The notes under the pieces were generated by a model. The model was not told the origin of the DNA. It worked only from the letters and a program-made list of their open reading frames with translations, and searched no databases. Of a DNA stretch of 13,203 nt, positions 7,319-13,203 are shown piece after piece. The position numbers and the translations under genes are program-made. The stretch is from an uncultured Collinsella sp. (GTDB lineage: Bacteria; Actinomycetota; Coriobacteriia; Coriobacteriales; Coriobacteriaceae). Each line of letters opens with the position of its first letter. Within the stretch, counting starts at the first letter, position 1. Location: contig CALJCO010000065.1 of the NCBI GenBank assembly GCA_938023905.1, positions 1 through 13,203 on the forward strand, read 5' to 3'.

Positions 7319-7324
7319 AAAACC

Positions 7325-8251
7325 ATGTCCGACCAGATGTCACGCCGCGGCTTCATGAGCGCCGCAGCAACCGGAGCCGTCGCGCTCGCCGGAGTCGCGC
7401 TCGCGGGCTGCTCCAACACCTCCGCGAGTTCCGAGAAATCGAGTGAAAAGGAGAAGGCCGTGAAGCCGGTCATCCTCGTCACGAGCTTCGGCACGAGCTA
7501 CAACGACTCGCGCCACATCACCATCGGCGCCATCGAAGACGCTATCCGCGAGAAGTACTGGCAGGACTACGACATCCGCCGCGCCTTCACCGCGCAGATC
7601 ATCATCGACAAGCTGAAGAAGCGCGACGGCATCACGATCGACAACATGACCGAGGCGCTCGACCGCTGCGTGGAAGACGGCGTGAAGGAAATCGTCGTGC
7701 AGCCGACGCATCTCATGGCTGGCCTGGAATACGCCGACGTGAAAGACGAGCTCGACAAGTACGCCGACAAGTTCGACAAGATCTCGCTCGGCGACCCGCT
7801 GCTCACCTCCGACGACGACTACAAGAAGGTGGCCGCAGCCATTAAGGAGAACATGGCGTCCTTCGACGACGGCAAGACGGCGCTGTGCCTCATGGGTCAC
7901 GGCACCGAAGCCGATTCCAACGCCGACTATGCAAAGATGCAGGAAGTGTTCAAGAACGAGGGCTTGACTCAGTTCTTCGTCGGCACCGTCGAGGCTGAAC
8001 CGACCTGCGAGGATGTTATCGCCGCCGCGAGCGCCGCGGGGTACAAGAAGGCCGTGCTCGCGCCGTTCATGGTGGTCGCGGGCGACCACGCGAACAACGA
8101 CATGGCAGACGAGACCGACCCCGACAGCTGGGCTGCGAAGTTCGTGGCCGCCGGCTTCGAAGTGACGTGCCTGCTCCAGGGTCTGGGTCAGAACGCCGCG
8201 GTCGACGACATCTACGTCTCGCACGTGGACGACGCCATCGCCAAGCTGTAA
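7325..8251 (+). CDS. cbiK: CbiK-type sirohydrochlorin cobaltochelatase with Tat/lipoprotein signal
   Basis: Class II chelatase family, which inserts Co2+ into sirohydrochlorin at the start of the cobalt-early pathway. The 308-aa product has a twin-arginine motif MSRRGFM (5-11), a hydrophobic stretch and lipobox LAGC (Cys29), then a Ser/Glu/Lys linker (30-45). The chelatase fold begins at VKPVILVTSFGTSYNDSR (46-63). Probable metal ligands are His192 (LMGHGT), Glu223 (GTVEAEP) and His255 (AGDHANND). Their spacing (31 and 63 residues) closely matches the His-Glu-His set known from CbiK proteins (30 and 62 in the Desulfovibrio periplasmic form). The visible start therefore predicts an exported, membrane-anchored enzyme, odd for a cytoplasmic pathway. 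An internal AAGGAG (7448-7453) six bases before GTG (7460) could yield a 263-aa cytoplasmic form of normal CbiK length. First gene of the riboswitch-led operon. Confidence 0.93.
   Translation: MSDQMSRRGFMSAAATGAVALAGVALAGCSNTSASSEKSSEKEKAVKPVILVTSFGTSYNDSRHITIGAIEDAIREKYWQDYDIRRAFTAQIIIDKLKKRDGITIDNMTEALDRCVEDGVKEIVVQPTHLMAGLEYADVKDELDKYADKFDKISLGDPLLTSDDDYKKVAAAIKENMASFDDGKTALCLMGHGTEADSNADYAKMQEVFKNEGLTQFFVGTVEAEPTCEDVIAAASAAGYKKAVLAPFMVVAGDHANNDMADETDPDSWAAKFVAAGFEVTCLLQGLGQNAAVDDIYVSHVDDAIAKL
7448..7462 (+). promoter_or_regulatory. Candidate internal translation start in cbiK
   Basis: AAGGAG (7448-7453), a six-base spacer and GTG (7460-7462, codon 46) lie in frame at the exact start of the conserved chelatase domain. 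Initiation here would skip the Tat/lipobox leader and give MKPVILVTSFGTSY..., similar to the N terminus of cytoplasmic CbiK. Lys-Glu codons (AAG GAG) produce this sequence naturally, so it may be fortuitous. Confidence 0.4.
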
Positions 8252-8260
8252 ACTCGCCGC

Positions 8261-8333
8261 GCACGGGGGCGCCGGTCGCGTCCCCGTGCAACGGGCATGC
8301 GCCTTCCCCGACCGACGGCGCATGCCCGTTGCA
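8261..8333 (+). repeat. Two overlapping inverted repeats between cbiK and the lipoprotein gene
   Basis: GCACGGGG (8261-8268) pairs with CCCCGTGC (8282-8289). TGCAACGGGCATGCGCC (8287-8303) pairs perfectly over 17 bp with 8317-8333, across a 13-nt loop. The two stems share TGC at 8287-8289. There is no T-run after the second stem, so this is more likely an mRNA-stabilising, processing or partial-termination element than a full intrinsic terminator. Confidence 0.8.
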
Positions 8334-8395
8334 TTCGCATCCCGTCCGCCCACCGCACGGCGCGGGCGGTCGAAGCGATTGAAAGGAACCCCTCC

Positions 8396-8929
8396 ATGTT
8401 GAAGAAAACCCTCGTCTTCGCCCTGTCGGCGGCGCTTCTCGCGTTCTCGCTCGCCGGCTGCGCCGGAAATTCAAGCGACAGCGCAAAGGCAAGCGATACC
8501 GATTCCCAGGAAAAGACCGAGCAGACGGCCGATGCGACCGAGGGCGCAAGCGCTTCCCCCATTACCGCCGACAAGGTGGCTGACGGCACCTATCCGATCA
8601 CCGTAGATTCCAGCTCGAACATGTTCAGGATTGTGGACGCCCAGCTCATCGTGGAAAACGGCTCCATGCACTGCGTGATGACGCTTTCCGGCACGGGCTA
8701 CGGCAAGCTCTTCATGGGCACGGGCGACGAGGCTGCCGCCGCGAGCGAGGCCGACTTCATCCCCTATGTGGAAAACGCGGAAGGCAAGTACACCTACGAC
8801 GTGCCCGTTGATGCGCTCGACGAGGACACCGCCTGTGCCGCGTGGAGTATTAGAAAAGAGCAGTGGTACGACCGCACGCTTGTGTTCGAATCCGCCGGCG
8901 TCGATCTGCGCGCCGATGCACTGAAGTAA
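8396..8929 (+). CDS. Lipoprotein with a NEAT-like beta domain, related to the N-terminal domain of the next gene product
   Basis: A 177-aa protein of unrecognised family. Residues 1-22 are a lipoprotein signal (MLKKTLVFALS..., lipobox LAGC, Cys22), so it should be anchored outside the membrane. A Ser/Asp/Glu/Thr-rich tether follows (23-57), then one domain of about 110 residues (58-167) starting ADGTYPITV. The domain has a beta-sandwich-like pattern: LIVENGSMHCVMTLSGTGYG (83-102), YTYDVPVDALDED (132-144) and YDRTLVFES (158-166). The order 'DGtY..V ... Lxvk/eNG ... vp.DaLD ... yd.tl.F' resembles NEAT/iron-transport-associated domains and also the N-terminal domain of the downstream binding protein. 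That suggests a ligand-capture role for heme, corrinoid or metal, which is inference. Start supported by GAAAGG nine bases upstream. Its stop is four bases before the next gene. Confidence 0.8.
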   Translation: MLKKTLVFALSAALLAFSLAGCAGNSSDSAKASDTDSQEKTEQTADATEGASASPITADKVADGTYPITVDSSSNMFRIVDAQLIVENGSMHCVMTLSGTGYGKLFMGTGDEAAAASEADFIPYVENAEGKYTYDVPVDALDEDTACAAWSIRKEQWYDRTLVFESAGVDLRADALK

Positions 8930-8933
8930 CGCC

Positions 8934-10505
8934 ATGCGGTCGATTCTTCCCAAGGGGGAAAACCGGAAGCGCCACGGCATCGCGGCGCGCGCGATCGCCT
9001 GCGTTCTCGTCGCCCTGCTCGCGCTTCCCTTCGCGGGGTGCAGTGCGAGCCCGAACGCGACCGGTGGCACGGCGGGCTCTCAGGAATACACTGTGAGTGT
9101 TTCGCTTTCCGGCGGGTCAGGGCGCGCAAGCATCGCCTCACCCACCACAATTGTGAAGGATGGCGACACCTACACCGCGACCATCACCTGGTCGAGTTCG
9201 AACTACGACAAGATGACCGTCGACGGCGTGGACTACGCGCCCGTAAACGACGGCGGCAACTCCACGTTCGAGATACCCGTCACGCTCGACGAGGACATCG
9301 CCGTGTCGGCCGAGACCGTCGCCATGTCGACGCCGCACACCATCGACTACACGATCCACTTCGACTCATCCACCATGAAGGAGAAATCGGGCGACGAAGC
9401 AAGCGGCGGCTCCCCTGCGGGAACGGCTTCAAGCGCCGCAGCCGACTTCCACAACGCCGATTTGGGCTGTGGCTGGGAGCCGACGGGGGCGCTTCAGCTT
9501 GAATACGCCGAGCACTTCACTGTCGACGAGTTCGAAGGTGGTCTGCGGCTTATCTGCGTTTCGAATGGGGAACGTTTCCTCGTGGTGCCGCAAGATGCGA
9601 AGGTACCTGATGGGTTGAGCTCCGACATCGCGGTCATAAGGCGCCCCGCCGACAAGGTGTACCTCGTGTCGTCGGCGACGATGTGCCTGGTCGACGCGCT
9701 CGATGCGAACGACAATATCATCATGTCGGGCACGAAGGCCGACGATTGCTCGGTCGCGGGCTTCAAAAGCGCACTCGAAAGTGGGGCGATCGCCTACGGC
9801 GGCAAGTACAGCGCGCCCGACTACGAGCGAATATCGGCCTCGGGCTGCACGCTCGCCATCGAGAACACCATGATCAACCACACGCCCGATGTGAAGGAAA
9901 AGCTGCAGAAGCTCGGGCTCGTCGTGCTCACCGAACAGTCGTCGAGCGAGCCCGAAGCACTCGGGCGCGTCGAGTGGATTAAGCTTTTCGGCGTCCTGTT
10001 CGACAAGGAAGACGAGGCCACGCACCTGTTCAACGAGCAGAAGGCCCGCGTCGAGCAAACGTCGGGGCTCGCGTCGTCAGGTAAAACCGTGGCGTATTTC
10101 TACATTAACTCGAACGGGGCCGCCGTCACGCGGCGGGCGGGCGACTACGTGGCGCAGATGATCGAGCTTGCAGGCGGCAGCTACGCGCTCGATGACGCGC
10201 AGACGGCGTCGACGTCAGGTTCGTCAGTAACGCTCGAAATGGAGCGCTTCTACGCGACGGCGAAGGATGCCGACATCATCGTCTACAACGGCACCATCGA
10301 CGAATCGGTTGCCACCTTGAACGACTTCGTAGGCAAAAACGCGCTATTGTCGCAGTTCAAAGCCGTGAAGAACGGCAACGTCTGGGTCACAAGCGCCGAC
10401 ATGTACCAGCAGATGACTTCTACCGCCGACATTATCGACGAGCTGCACGGGGCGTTCACCGGCGATGACGCGAGCGACTTCCATTATCTGAGGAAGCTCG
10501 GCTAG
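8934..10505 (+). CDS. ABC transporter substrate-binding lipoprotein (BtuF/FepB class) with extra N-terminal NEAT-like domain
   Basis: The 523-aa extracytoplasmic receptor is expected to deliver a corrinoid, cobalt complex or other tetrapyrrole/metal complex to the permease encoded next. The N terminus has a basic stretch, a hydrophobic helix (17-33) and a lipobox-like PFAGC (Cys36). Residues about 50-145 form an extra domain: YTVSVSLSGGSGRASI, VKDGDTYTATITWSSSNYDK (75-94), FEIPVTLDEDIAV and TIDYTIHFDS. A Gly/Ala/Ser linker follows. From about 187 it is a class III periplasmic-binding domain: YAEHFTVDEFEGGLRLICV, VYLVSSATMCLVDALDA, GTKADDCSVAGFKSALESG, TEQSSSEPEALGRVEWIKL and a C-terminal lobe with DADIIVYNG. 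It is longer than BtuF (about 270 aa) because of the front domain and insertions in the mature region. No good Shine-Dalgarno is visible, so it is probably coupled to the upstream gene (4-nt gap). Substrate unproven. Confidence 0.9.
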   Translation: MRSILPKGENRKRHGIAARAIACVLVALLALPFAGCSASPNATGGTAGSQEYTVSVSLSGGSGRASIASPTTIVKDGDTYTATITWSSSNYDKMTVDGVDYAPVNDGGNSTFEIPVTLDEDIAVSAETVAMSTPHTIDYTIHFDSSTMKEKSGDEASGGSPAGTASSAAADFHNADLGCGWEPTGALQLEYAEHFTVDEFEGGLRLICVSNGERFLVVPQDAKVPDGLSSDIAVIRRPADKVYLVSSATMCLVDALDANDNIIMSGTKADDCSVAGFKSALESGAIAYGGKYSAPDYERISASGCTLAIENTMINHTPDVKEKLQKLGLVVLTEQSSSEPEALGRVEWIKLFGVLFDKEDEATHLFNEQKARVEQTSGLASSGKTVAYFYINSNGAAVTRRAGDYVAQMIELAGGSYALDDAQTASTSGSSVTLEMERFYATAKDADIIVYNGTIDESVATLNDFVGKNALLSQFKAVKNGNVWVTSADMYQQMTSTADIIDELHGAFTGDDASDFHYLRKLG

Positions 10506-10509
10506 CACC

Positions 10510-11550
10510 ATGAGAAGCCGACTTTCCATGGCATACGACGAATCGGGGCGCAGCGCGCGGTGTCGCGTCGTGACGGCGCTGCTCGCTGTTGCCCTCATCG
10601 TGCTCGTCGGGACCAACCTGTGCATCGGGAGCGTGCTCGTGCCCGCAGACCACATCCCCGGCATCCTTTCGGGCGGCGCGACGAATTCCATGGAAAGCCA
10701 GGTCATCTGGGAGATTCGCCTGCCGCGCGTGCTTTCAGCCGTGCTTCTCGGCGGGGCACTATCGCTCTCCGGGTTCCTGCTGCAGACGTTTTTCAACAAC
10801 CCCATCGCCGACCCGTTCATCTTGGGCGTCTCCTCGGGCGCAAAGTTCATCGTCGCGCTTACGATGATCGTACTTCTAGGCGCGAACCAGGCCATGTCCT
10901 CGCCGGCCATGGTGGCCGCAGCGTTTCTGGGCTCGCTTATCACCATCGGCTTCGTGCTCCTCATCGCACGGCGCATAAGTTCCATGGCCATGCTCATCGT
11001 GGCGGGCGTCATGGTGGGATACATCTGCTCGGCGGCGACGAACTTCCTCATCGCCTTCGCCGACGACCAGTCCATCGTGAACCTGCACAACTGGTCTTTG
11101 GGTAGCTTCTCGGGTTCGAGCTGGGACGACGTCGCGGTCATCGCGGTCGTGGTGATCACCGTGAGCGCATGCGTATTCGCGATATCGAAGCCCCTTTCCG
11201 CCTTCCAGCTGGGAGAAGCCTACGCGAAAAGCGTCGGCGTGAACGTCGCACGCTTCCGCGTGGTGCTCGTCCTTCTAGCGAGCATGCTCTCCGCCTGCGT
11301 GACCGCGTTCGCTGGTCCGGTGTCGTTCGTAGGCATCGCGGTTCCGCATCTCGTGAAGTCGGCGCTGAAGACGTCGAAGCCCATCCGCGTGATTCCTGCG
11401 TGCTTCTTGGGAGGCGCCATCTTTTGCGCGGGCTGCGATTTGATCGCGCGCACGCTGTTCTCTCCCGTCGAGCTTTCCATCAGCGCCGTCACCGCCATCT
11501 TCGGCGCGCCGGTGGTTATCGCGCTCATGTTGAAGAAACGGGTGAGGTAG
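10510..11550 (+). CDS. FecCD/BtuC-type ABC transporter permease
   Basis: A 346-aa integral membrane protein with about ten hydrophobic segments, the usual size for FecCD/BtuC permeases, which import cobalamin, heme and siderophores. Family landmarks are RLPRVLSAVLLGGALSLSGF (residues 74-93), LQTFFNNPIADPFILGVSSG, NLHNWSLGSFSGSSWDDV, AGPVSFVGIAVPHLVK (the coupling-helix region contacting the ATPase) and the C-terminal ISAVTAIFGAPVVIALML. The ATG at 10510 lies four bases after the preceding stop, with AGGAAG 13 bases upstream; an in-frame ATG at 10528 is a possible alternative. Its TAG directly abuts the ATG of the ATPase gene. A corrinoid or other tetrapyrrole substrate is inferred from the riboswitch and the neighbours. 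Confidence 0.94.
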   Translation: MRSRLSMAYDESGRSARCRVVTALLAVALIVLVGTNLCIGSVLVPADHIPGILSGGATNSMESQVIWEIRLPRVLSAVLLGGALSLSGFLLQTFFNNPIADPFILGVSSGAKFIVALTMIVLLGANQAMSSPAMVAAAFLGSLITIGFVLLIARRISSMAMLIVAGVMVGYICSAATNFLIAFADDQSIVNLHNWSLGSFSGSSWDDVAVIAVVVITVSACVFAISKPLSAFQLGEAYAKSVGVNVARFRVVLVLLASMLSACVTAFAGPVSFVGIAVPHLVKSALKTSKPIRVIPACFLGGAIFCAGCDLIARTLFSPVELSISAVTAIFGAPVVIALMLKKRVR

Positions 11551-12867
11551 ATGGGGGAATTCGTGCCGCGGCCCAAAACGCTCGGAGGGAACATTCCATA
11601 CTTAGACAGTCCTGAGCTCGCACGAAAGCGCCAGAAGGCACTTTCGGCTCGTGCGGAACTGCGCGCGGAACGCCTCCTCCGAGCGGAGTCGAACCTCGAA
11701 ACCCCGGTCGAAACGCAGGCTGACGGAGCGCCGCTTTTCCGCATAAGCGACCTGTCGGCGGGCTACGAAAAGAAGGTCGTAGTCGAAGGCGTCGATCTGG
11801 AGGTTCGCGCGGGCGACGTCGTGGCGCTCATCGGGCCGAACGGCTCGGGCAAGTCGACCATCTTGAAAACCATCACACGCCATCTGGCACCGCTTGCCGG
11901 CGCGGTCGAGCTCGACGGGCGGGAGATTTCCCGATGGAAGACGGCGGAGTTCGCAAGGAACCTTGCCGTTATGCTGACAGATCGCCCCCGGACCGAGCTC
12001 CTCACCTGCCGCGATATCGTAGAGGCGGGAAGGCATCCCTACACCGGGCGAATGGGCACACTCTCGCCCGACGACCATAGTCGGGTCGACGAGGCCATGA
12101 AAACCGCACATGTGGAAGAGCTCGCCGATCGCGACTTCATGCAGATAAGCGACGGGCAACGCCAGCGCGTCATGCTCGCACGCGCCATCGCGCAGGATCC
12201 GCGTGTGCTCGTTCTCGACGAGCCCACGTCGTATCTCGATATCCGCTACCAGATCGACCTGCTGCGAATACTTCGCCACCTTGCGAAATCGCGGAATGTG
12301 GCTGTCATCATGTCCATCCACGAACTCGAGCTCGCGCAGAAAAGCGCCGACAAGGTGATTTGCGTGAAGGACGGCCGGGTCTTCCGCGCCGGCGCACCCG
12401 AGGACATATTCACGCGCGAGACGATTGGCGAGCTCTACGGCCTTCAACATGGCACCTTCAACGAGCGCTTCGGCAGCGTGGAAATTGGACGCCCGCACGG
12501 CGATGCGCACACGTTCGTCATCGCCGGCGCAGGTACGGGGTCGGCTGTGTTTCGCCAGCTCATCCGGCAGAGCAAGGCGTTCTACGCGGGCGTTCTGCAC
12601 GAAGGGGACATCGACTGCGAGCTCGCACGCGACCTGGCGGCGGAATGCGTGGCCGAGCGCGCCTTCGAGCCGATCGGGGATAAAACCATAGCCCGCGCCA
12701 AAGAGCTCCTCGACCACTGCGCGCGCCTTATCGTGTGCCCCGCCGCCTTCGGCACCATAAATGCCCGCAACGCAGAGCTCGTCGAGTTCGCACGCTCGCA
12801 TGGTATCGAGGTCATGCGAGCGTGCGAAGGCGCATCGGAGGATTCCCAATTGGAGTGGGAAGGATAA
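11551..12867 (+). CDS. ABC transporter ATP-binding protein (BtuD/FepC class) with N- and C-terminal extensions
   Basis: The 438-aa protein is far longer than BtuD/FepC (about 250-270 aa). The ATPase core spans about residues 62-300: Walker A GPNGSGKST (95-103), signature ISDGQRQR (199-206; D replaces the usual second-position G of SGGQ), Walker B VLVLDEP (219-225), D-loop SYLD (227-230) and switch His257 (MSIHELEL). The Q-loop position reads VMLTDRP with no Gln. Residues 1-60 are an Arg/Ala/Glu-rich, probably helical extension with no alternative ATG. Residues about 308-425 form a separate domain with a Rossmann-like opening FVIAGAGTGSAVFRQL (322-337), then GVLHEGDIDCELARDLA and a final LIVCPAAFGTINARN; I do not recognise its family. 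It should energise the permease, and the C-terminal domain may sense a ligand. The ATG abuts the permease stop. Last gene of the operon. Confidence 0.93.
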   Translation: MGEFVPRPKTLGGNIPYLDSPELARKRQKALSARAELRAERLLRAESNLETPVETQADGAPLFRISDLSAGYEKKVVVEGVDLEVRAGDVVALIGPNGSGKSTILKTITRHLAPLAGAVELDGREISRWKTAEFARNLAVMLTDRPRTELLTCRDIVEAGRHPYTGRMGTLSPDDHSRVDEAMKTAHVEELADRDFMQISDGQRQRVMLARAIAQDPRVLVLDEPTSYLDIRYQIDLLRILRHLAKSRNVAVIMSIHELELAQKSADKVICVKDGRVFRAGAPEDIFTRETIGELYGLQHGTFNERFGSVEIGRPHGDAHTFVIAGAGTGSAVFRQLIRQSKAFYAGVLHEGDIDCELARDLAAECVAERAFEPIGDKTIARAKELLDHCARLIVCPAAFGTINARNAELVEFARSHGIEVMRACEGASEDSQLEWEG

Positions 12868-12884
12868 ACTGGACTTTCATTTAA

Positions 12885-12977
12885 GGATCCTCAGGCTATA
12901 GCTCCTACGCCGGCGACGTCTCCAAGGCGCCGGAGAACCTCGTGAACAGGAATTTCCACGCCGACGAGCCCAACTAG
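12885..12977 (+). mobile_element. IS3-family transposase remnant
   Basis: An open frame of 30 codons after an in-frame TAA (12882-12884), ending with TAG at 12975-12977, contains GYSSYAGDVSKAPENL at 12894-12941 and then RNFHADEPN. The wording 'YSSYaGevs.APENLv.RdFhAdaPN' is what I know from the segment just before the catalytic rve (DDE) core of IS3-family OrfB transposases. Only this internal scrap is present: no start, no DDE residues, no terminal repeats. It sits between the end of the transporter operon and the tetR gene, and marks a past insertion and decay. Confidence 0.6.
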
Positions 12978-12979
12978 AC

Positions 12980-13203
12980 CTAATCCAAGCGAGATTCCAA
13001 GCTCGAAAGACCGCTCAACGTCAGATTATTAGCAACCTCCGAGACACGCTCGATAGGAACCGAACCGTCAGACAGCGCCCACGTGCGATAGATGCCGATG
13101 ATACCGGACAGCAAAAACGCAAGATAGTAATCGAACATCTCGTCCTTGAGACCTTGGGGCAGCAAATCGCGCTCGGCAATCTCGTGCTCGAGCGGCGCAC
13201 GAA
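12980..13203 (-). CDS. TetR/AcrR-family transcriptional regulator, C-terminal part (5' end outside window)
   Basis: The minus-strand frame is open from the window edge to TAG at 12980 and gives about 73 C-terminal residues. It contains APLEHEIAERDLLPQGLK, then DEMFDYYLAFLLSGIIGIYR, then TWALSDGSVPIERVSEVANN. The block 'yylaFllsGiigiyrtWl..d.siPieei' is typical of the ligand-binding domain end of many TetR-type regulators in Gram-positives. The DNA-binding helix-turn-helix lies outside the window, so the target cannot be inferred. It is convergent with the transporter operon, with lower G+C than the B12 genes, and probably belongs to a different unit. Confidence 0.7.
   Translation of the reverse strand, partial: RAPLEHEIAERDLLPQGLKDEMFDYYLAFLLSGIIGIYRTWALSDGSVPIERVSEVANNLTLSGLSSLESRLD

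Larger units (their letters stand above)
6868..7324. promoter_or_regulatory. Divergent control region between the synthesis operon and the chelatase/uptake operon
   Basis: A 457-nt non-coding stretch between the divergent starts of cbiF and cbiK. It contains, left to right, the cbiF Shine-Dalgarno, a plain GC-rich segment with nothing recognised (about 6890-6980), the first copy of a 16-nt direct repeat (6984-6999), a plus-strand promoter (6999-7027), a cobalamin riboswitch (about 7079-7205), hairpins at 7211-7225, 7243-7254 and 7291-7304, and the cbiK ribosome binding site. The -10 element lies in the near-palindrome CTATCATAG, so a leftward -10 (TATGAT) overlaps it, but no matching leftward -35 is visible. 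Confidence 0.7.

Noticed and set aside
7073..7324. Longer start for cbiK at 7073
   Set aside because: It would translate through the riboswitch and place 84 odd residues before a proper Tat/lipoprotein signal; the ATG at 7325 has a good Shine-Dalgarno.
7340..8353. A 337-codon minus-strand frame opposite cbiK
   Set aside because: It mirrors the codon structure of cbiK, has Val/Asp/His-rich low-information sequence and no ribosome binding site.
11602..12849. A 415-codon minus-strand frame opposite the ATPase gene
   Set aside because: Antisense to an intact ABC ATPase with all motifs in order; no recognisable protein features.
12868..12980. Intrinsic terminator after the transporter operon
   Set aside because: No stem followed by a T-run was found on either strand between the ATPase and tetR stops; only the transposase remnant is visible.

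Overview
The window (about 63-65% G+C by eye) is a corrinoid (vitamin B12) locus. It looks like a high-GC anaerobic actinobacterium of the class Coriobacteriia (Eggerthella/Gordonibacter type). This placement is inferred from the oxygen-independent cobalt-early pathway genes, the lipoprotein and Tat signals, and the codon use; no rRNA or marker gene is present to confirm it.

Left part (1-6867, minus strand): a tightly packed operon in the order cbiF-cbiD-cbiL-cbiG-cbiH-cbiET-cbiA, with every junction overlapping or within 1 nt. It encodes the cobalt-early ring-methylation and contraction enzymes plus the first amidase. The cbiA gene runs off the left edge exactly before its expected glutaminase cysteine codon. 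cbiC, cbiJ, cbiP and cbiB are not in the window.

Middle (6868-7324): a 457-nt divergent control region. It holds a good sigma70-type promoter (TTGACA, 17 bp, TATCAT) reading right, a recognisable but divergent cobalamin riboswitch (about 7079-7205), small hairpins and a Shine-Dalgarno sequence. No riboswitch was found on the leftward strand, so the two arms appear to be controlled differently.

Right part (7325-12867, plus strand): a riboswitch-led operon. Its first gene is a CbiK-type cobaltochelatase carrying a Tat/lipoprotein signal. It is followed by a small lipoprotein, a lipoprotein substrate-binding protein whose N-terminal domain resembles that small lipoprotein, a FecCD/BtuC-type permease, and a BtuD/FepC-type ATPase with N- and C-terminal extensions. 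The likely theme is capture, metal handling and import of a corrinoid, cobalt or another tetrapyrrole at the cell surface. The chelatase gene also has a strong internal Shine-Dalgarno/GTG placed exactly where ordinary cytoplasmic CbiK proteins begin. One gene might therefore supply both an anchored form and a cytoplasmic form that feeds the leftward operon.

Right edge (12868-13203): base composition falls. A 27-codon in-frame remnant of an IS3-family transposase is followed, 2 bp on, by the 3' end of a convergent TetR-family regulator gene. This looks like the boundary of the B12 locus.
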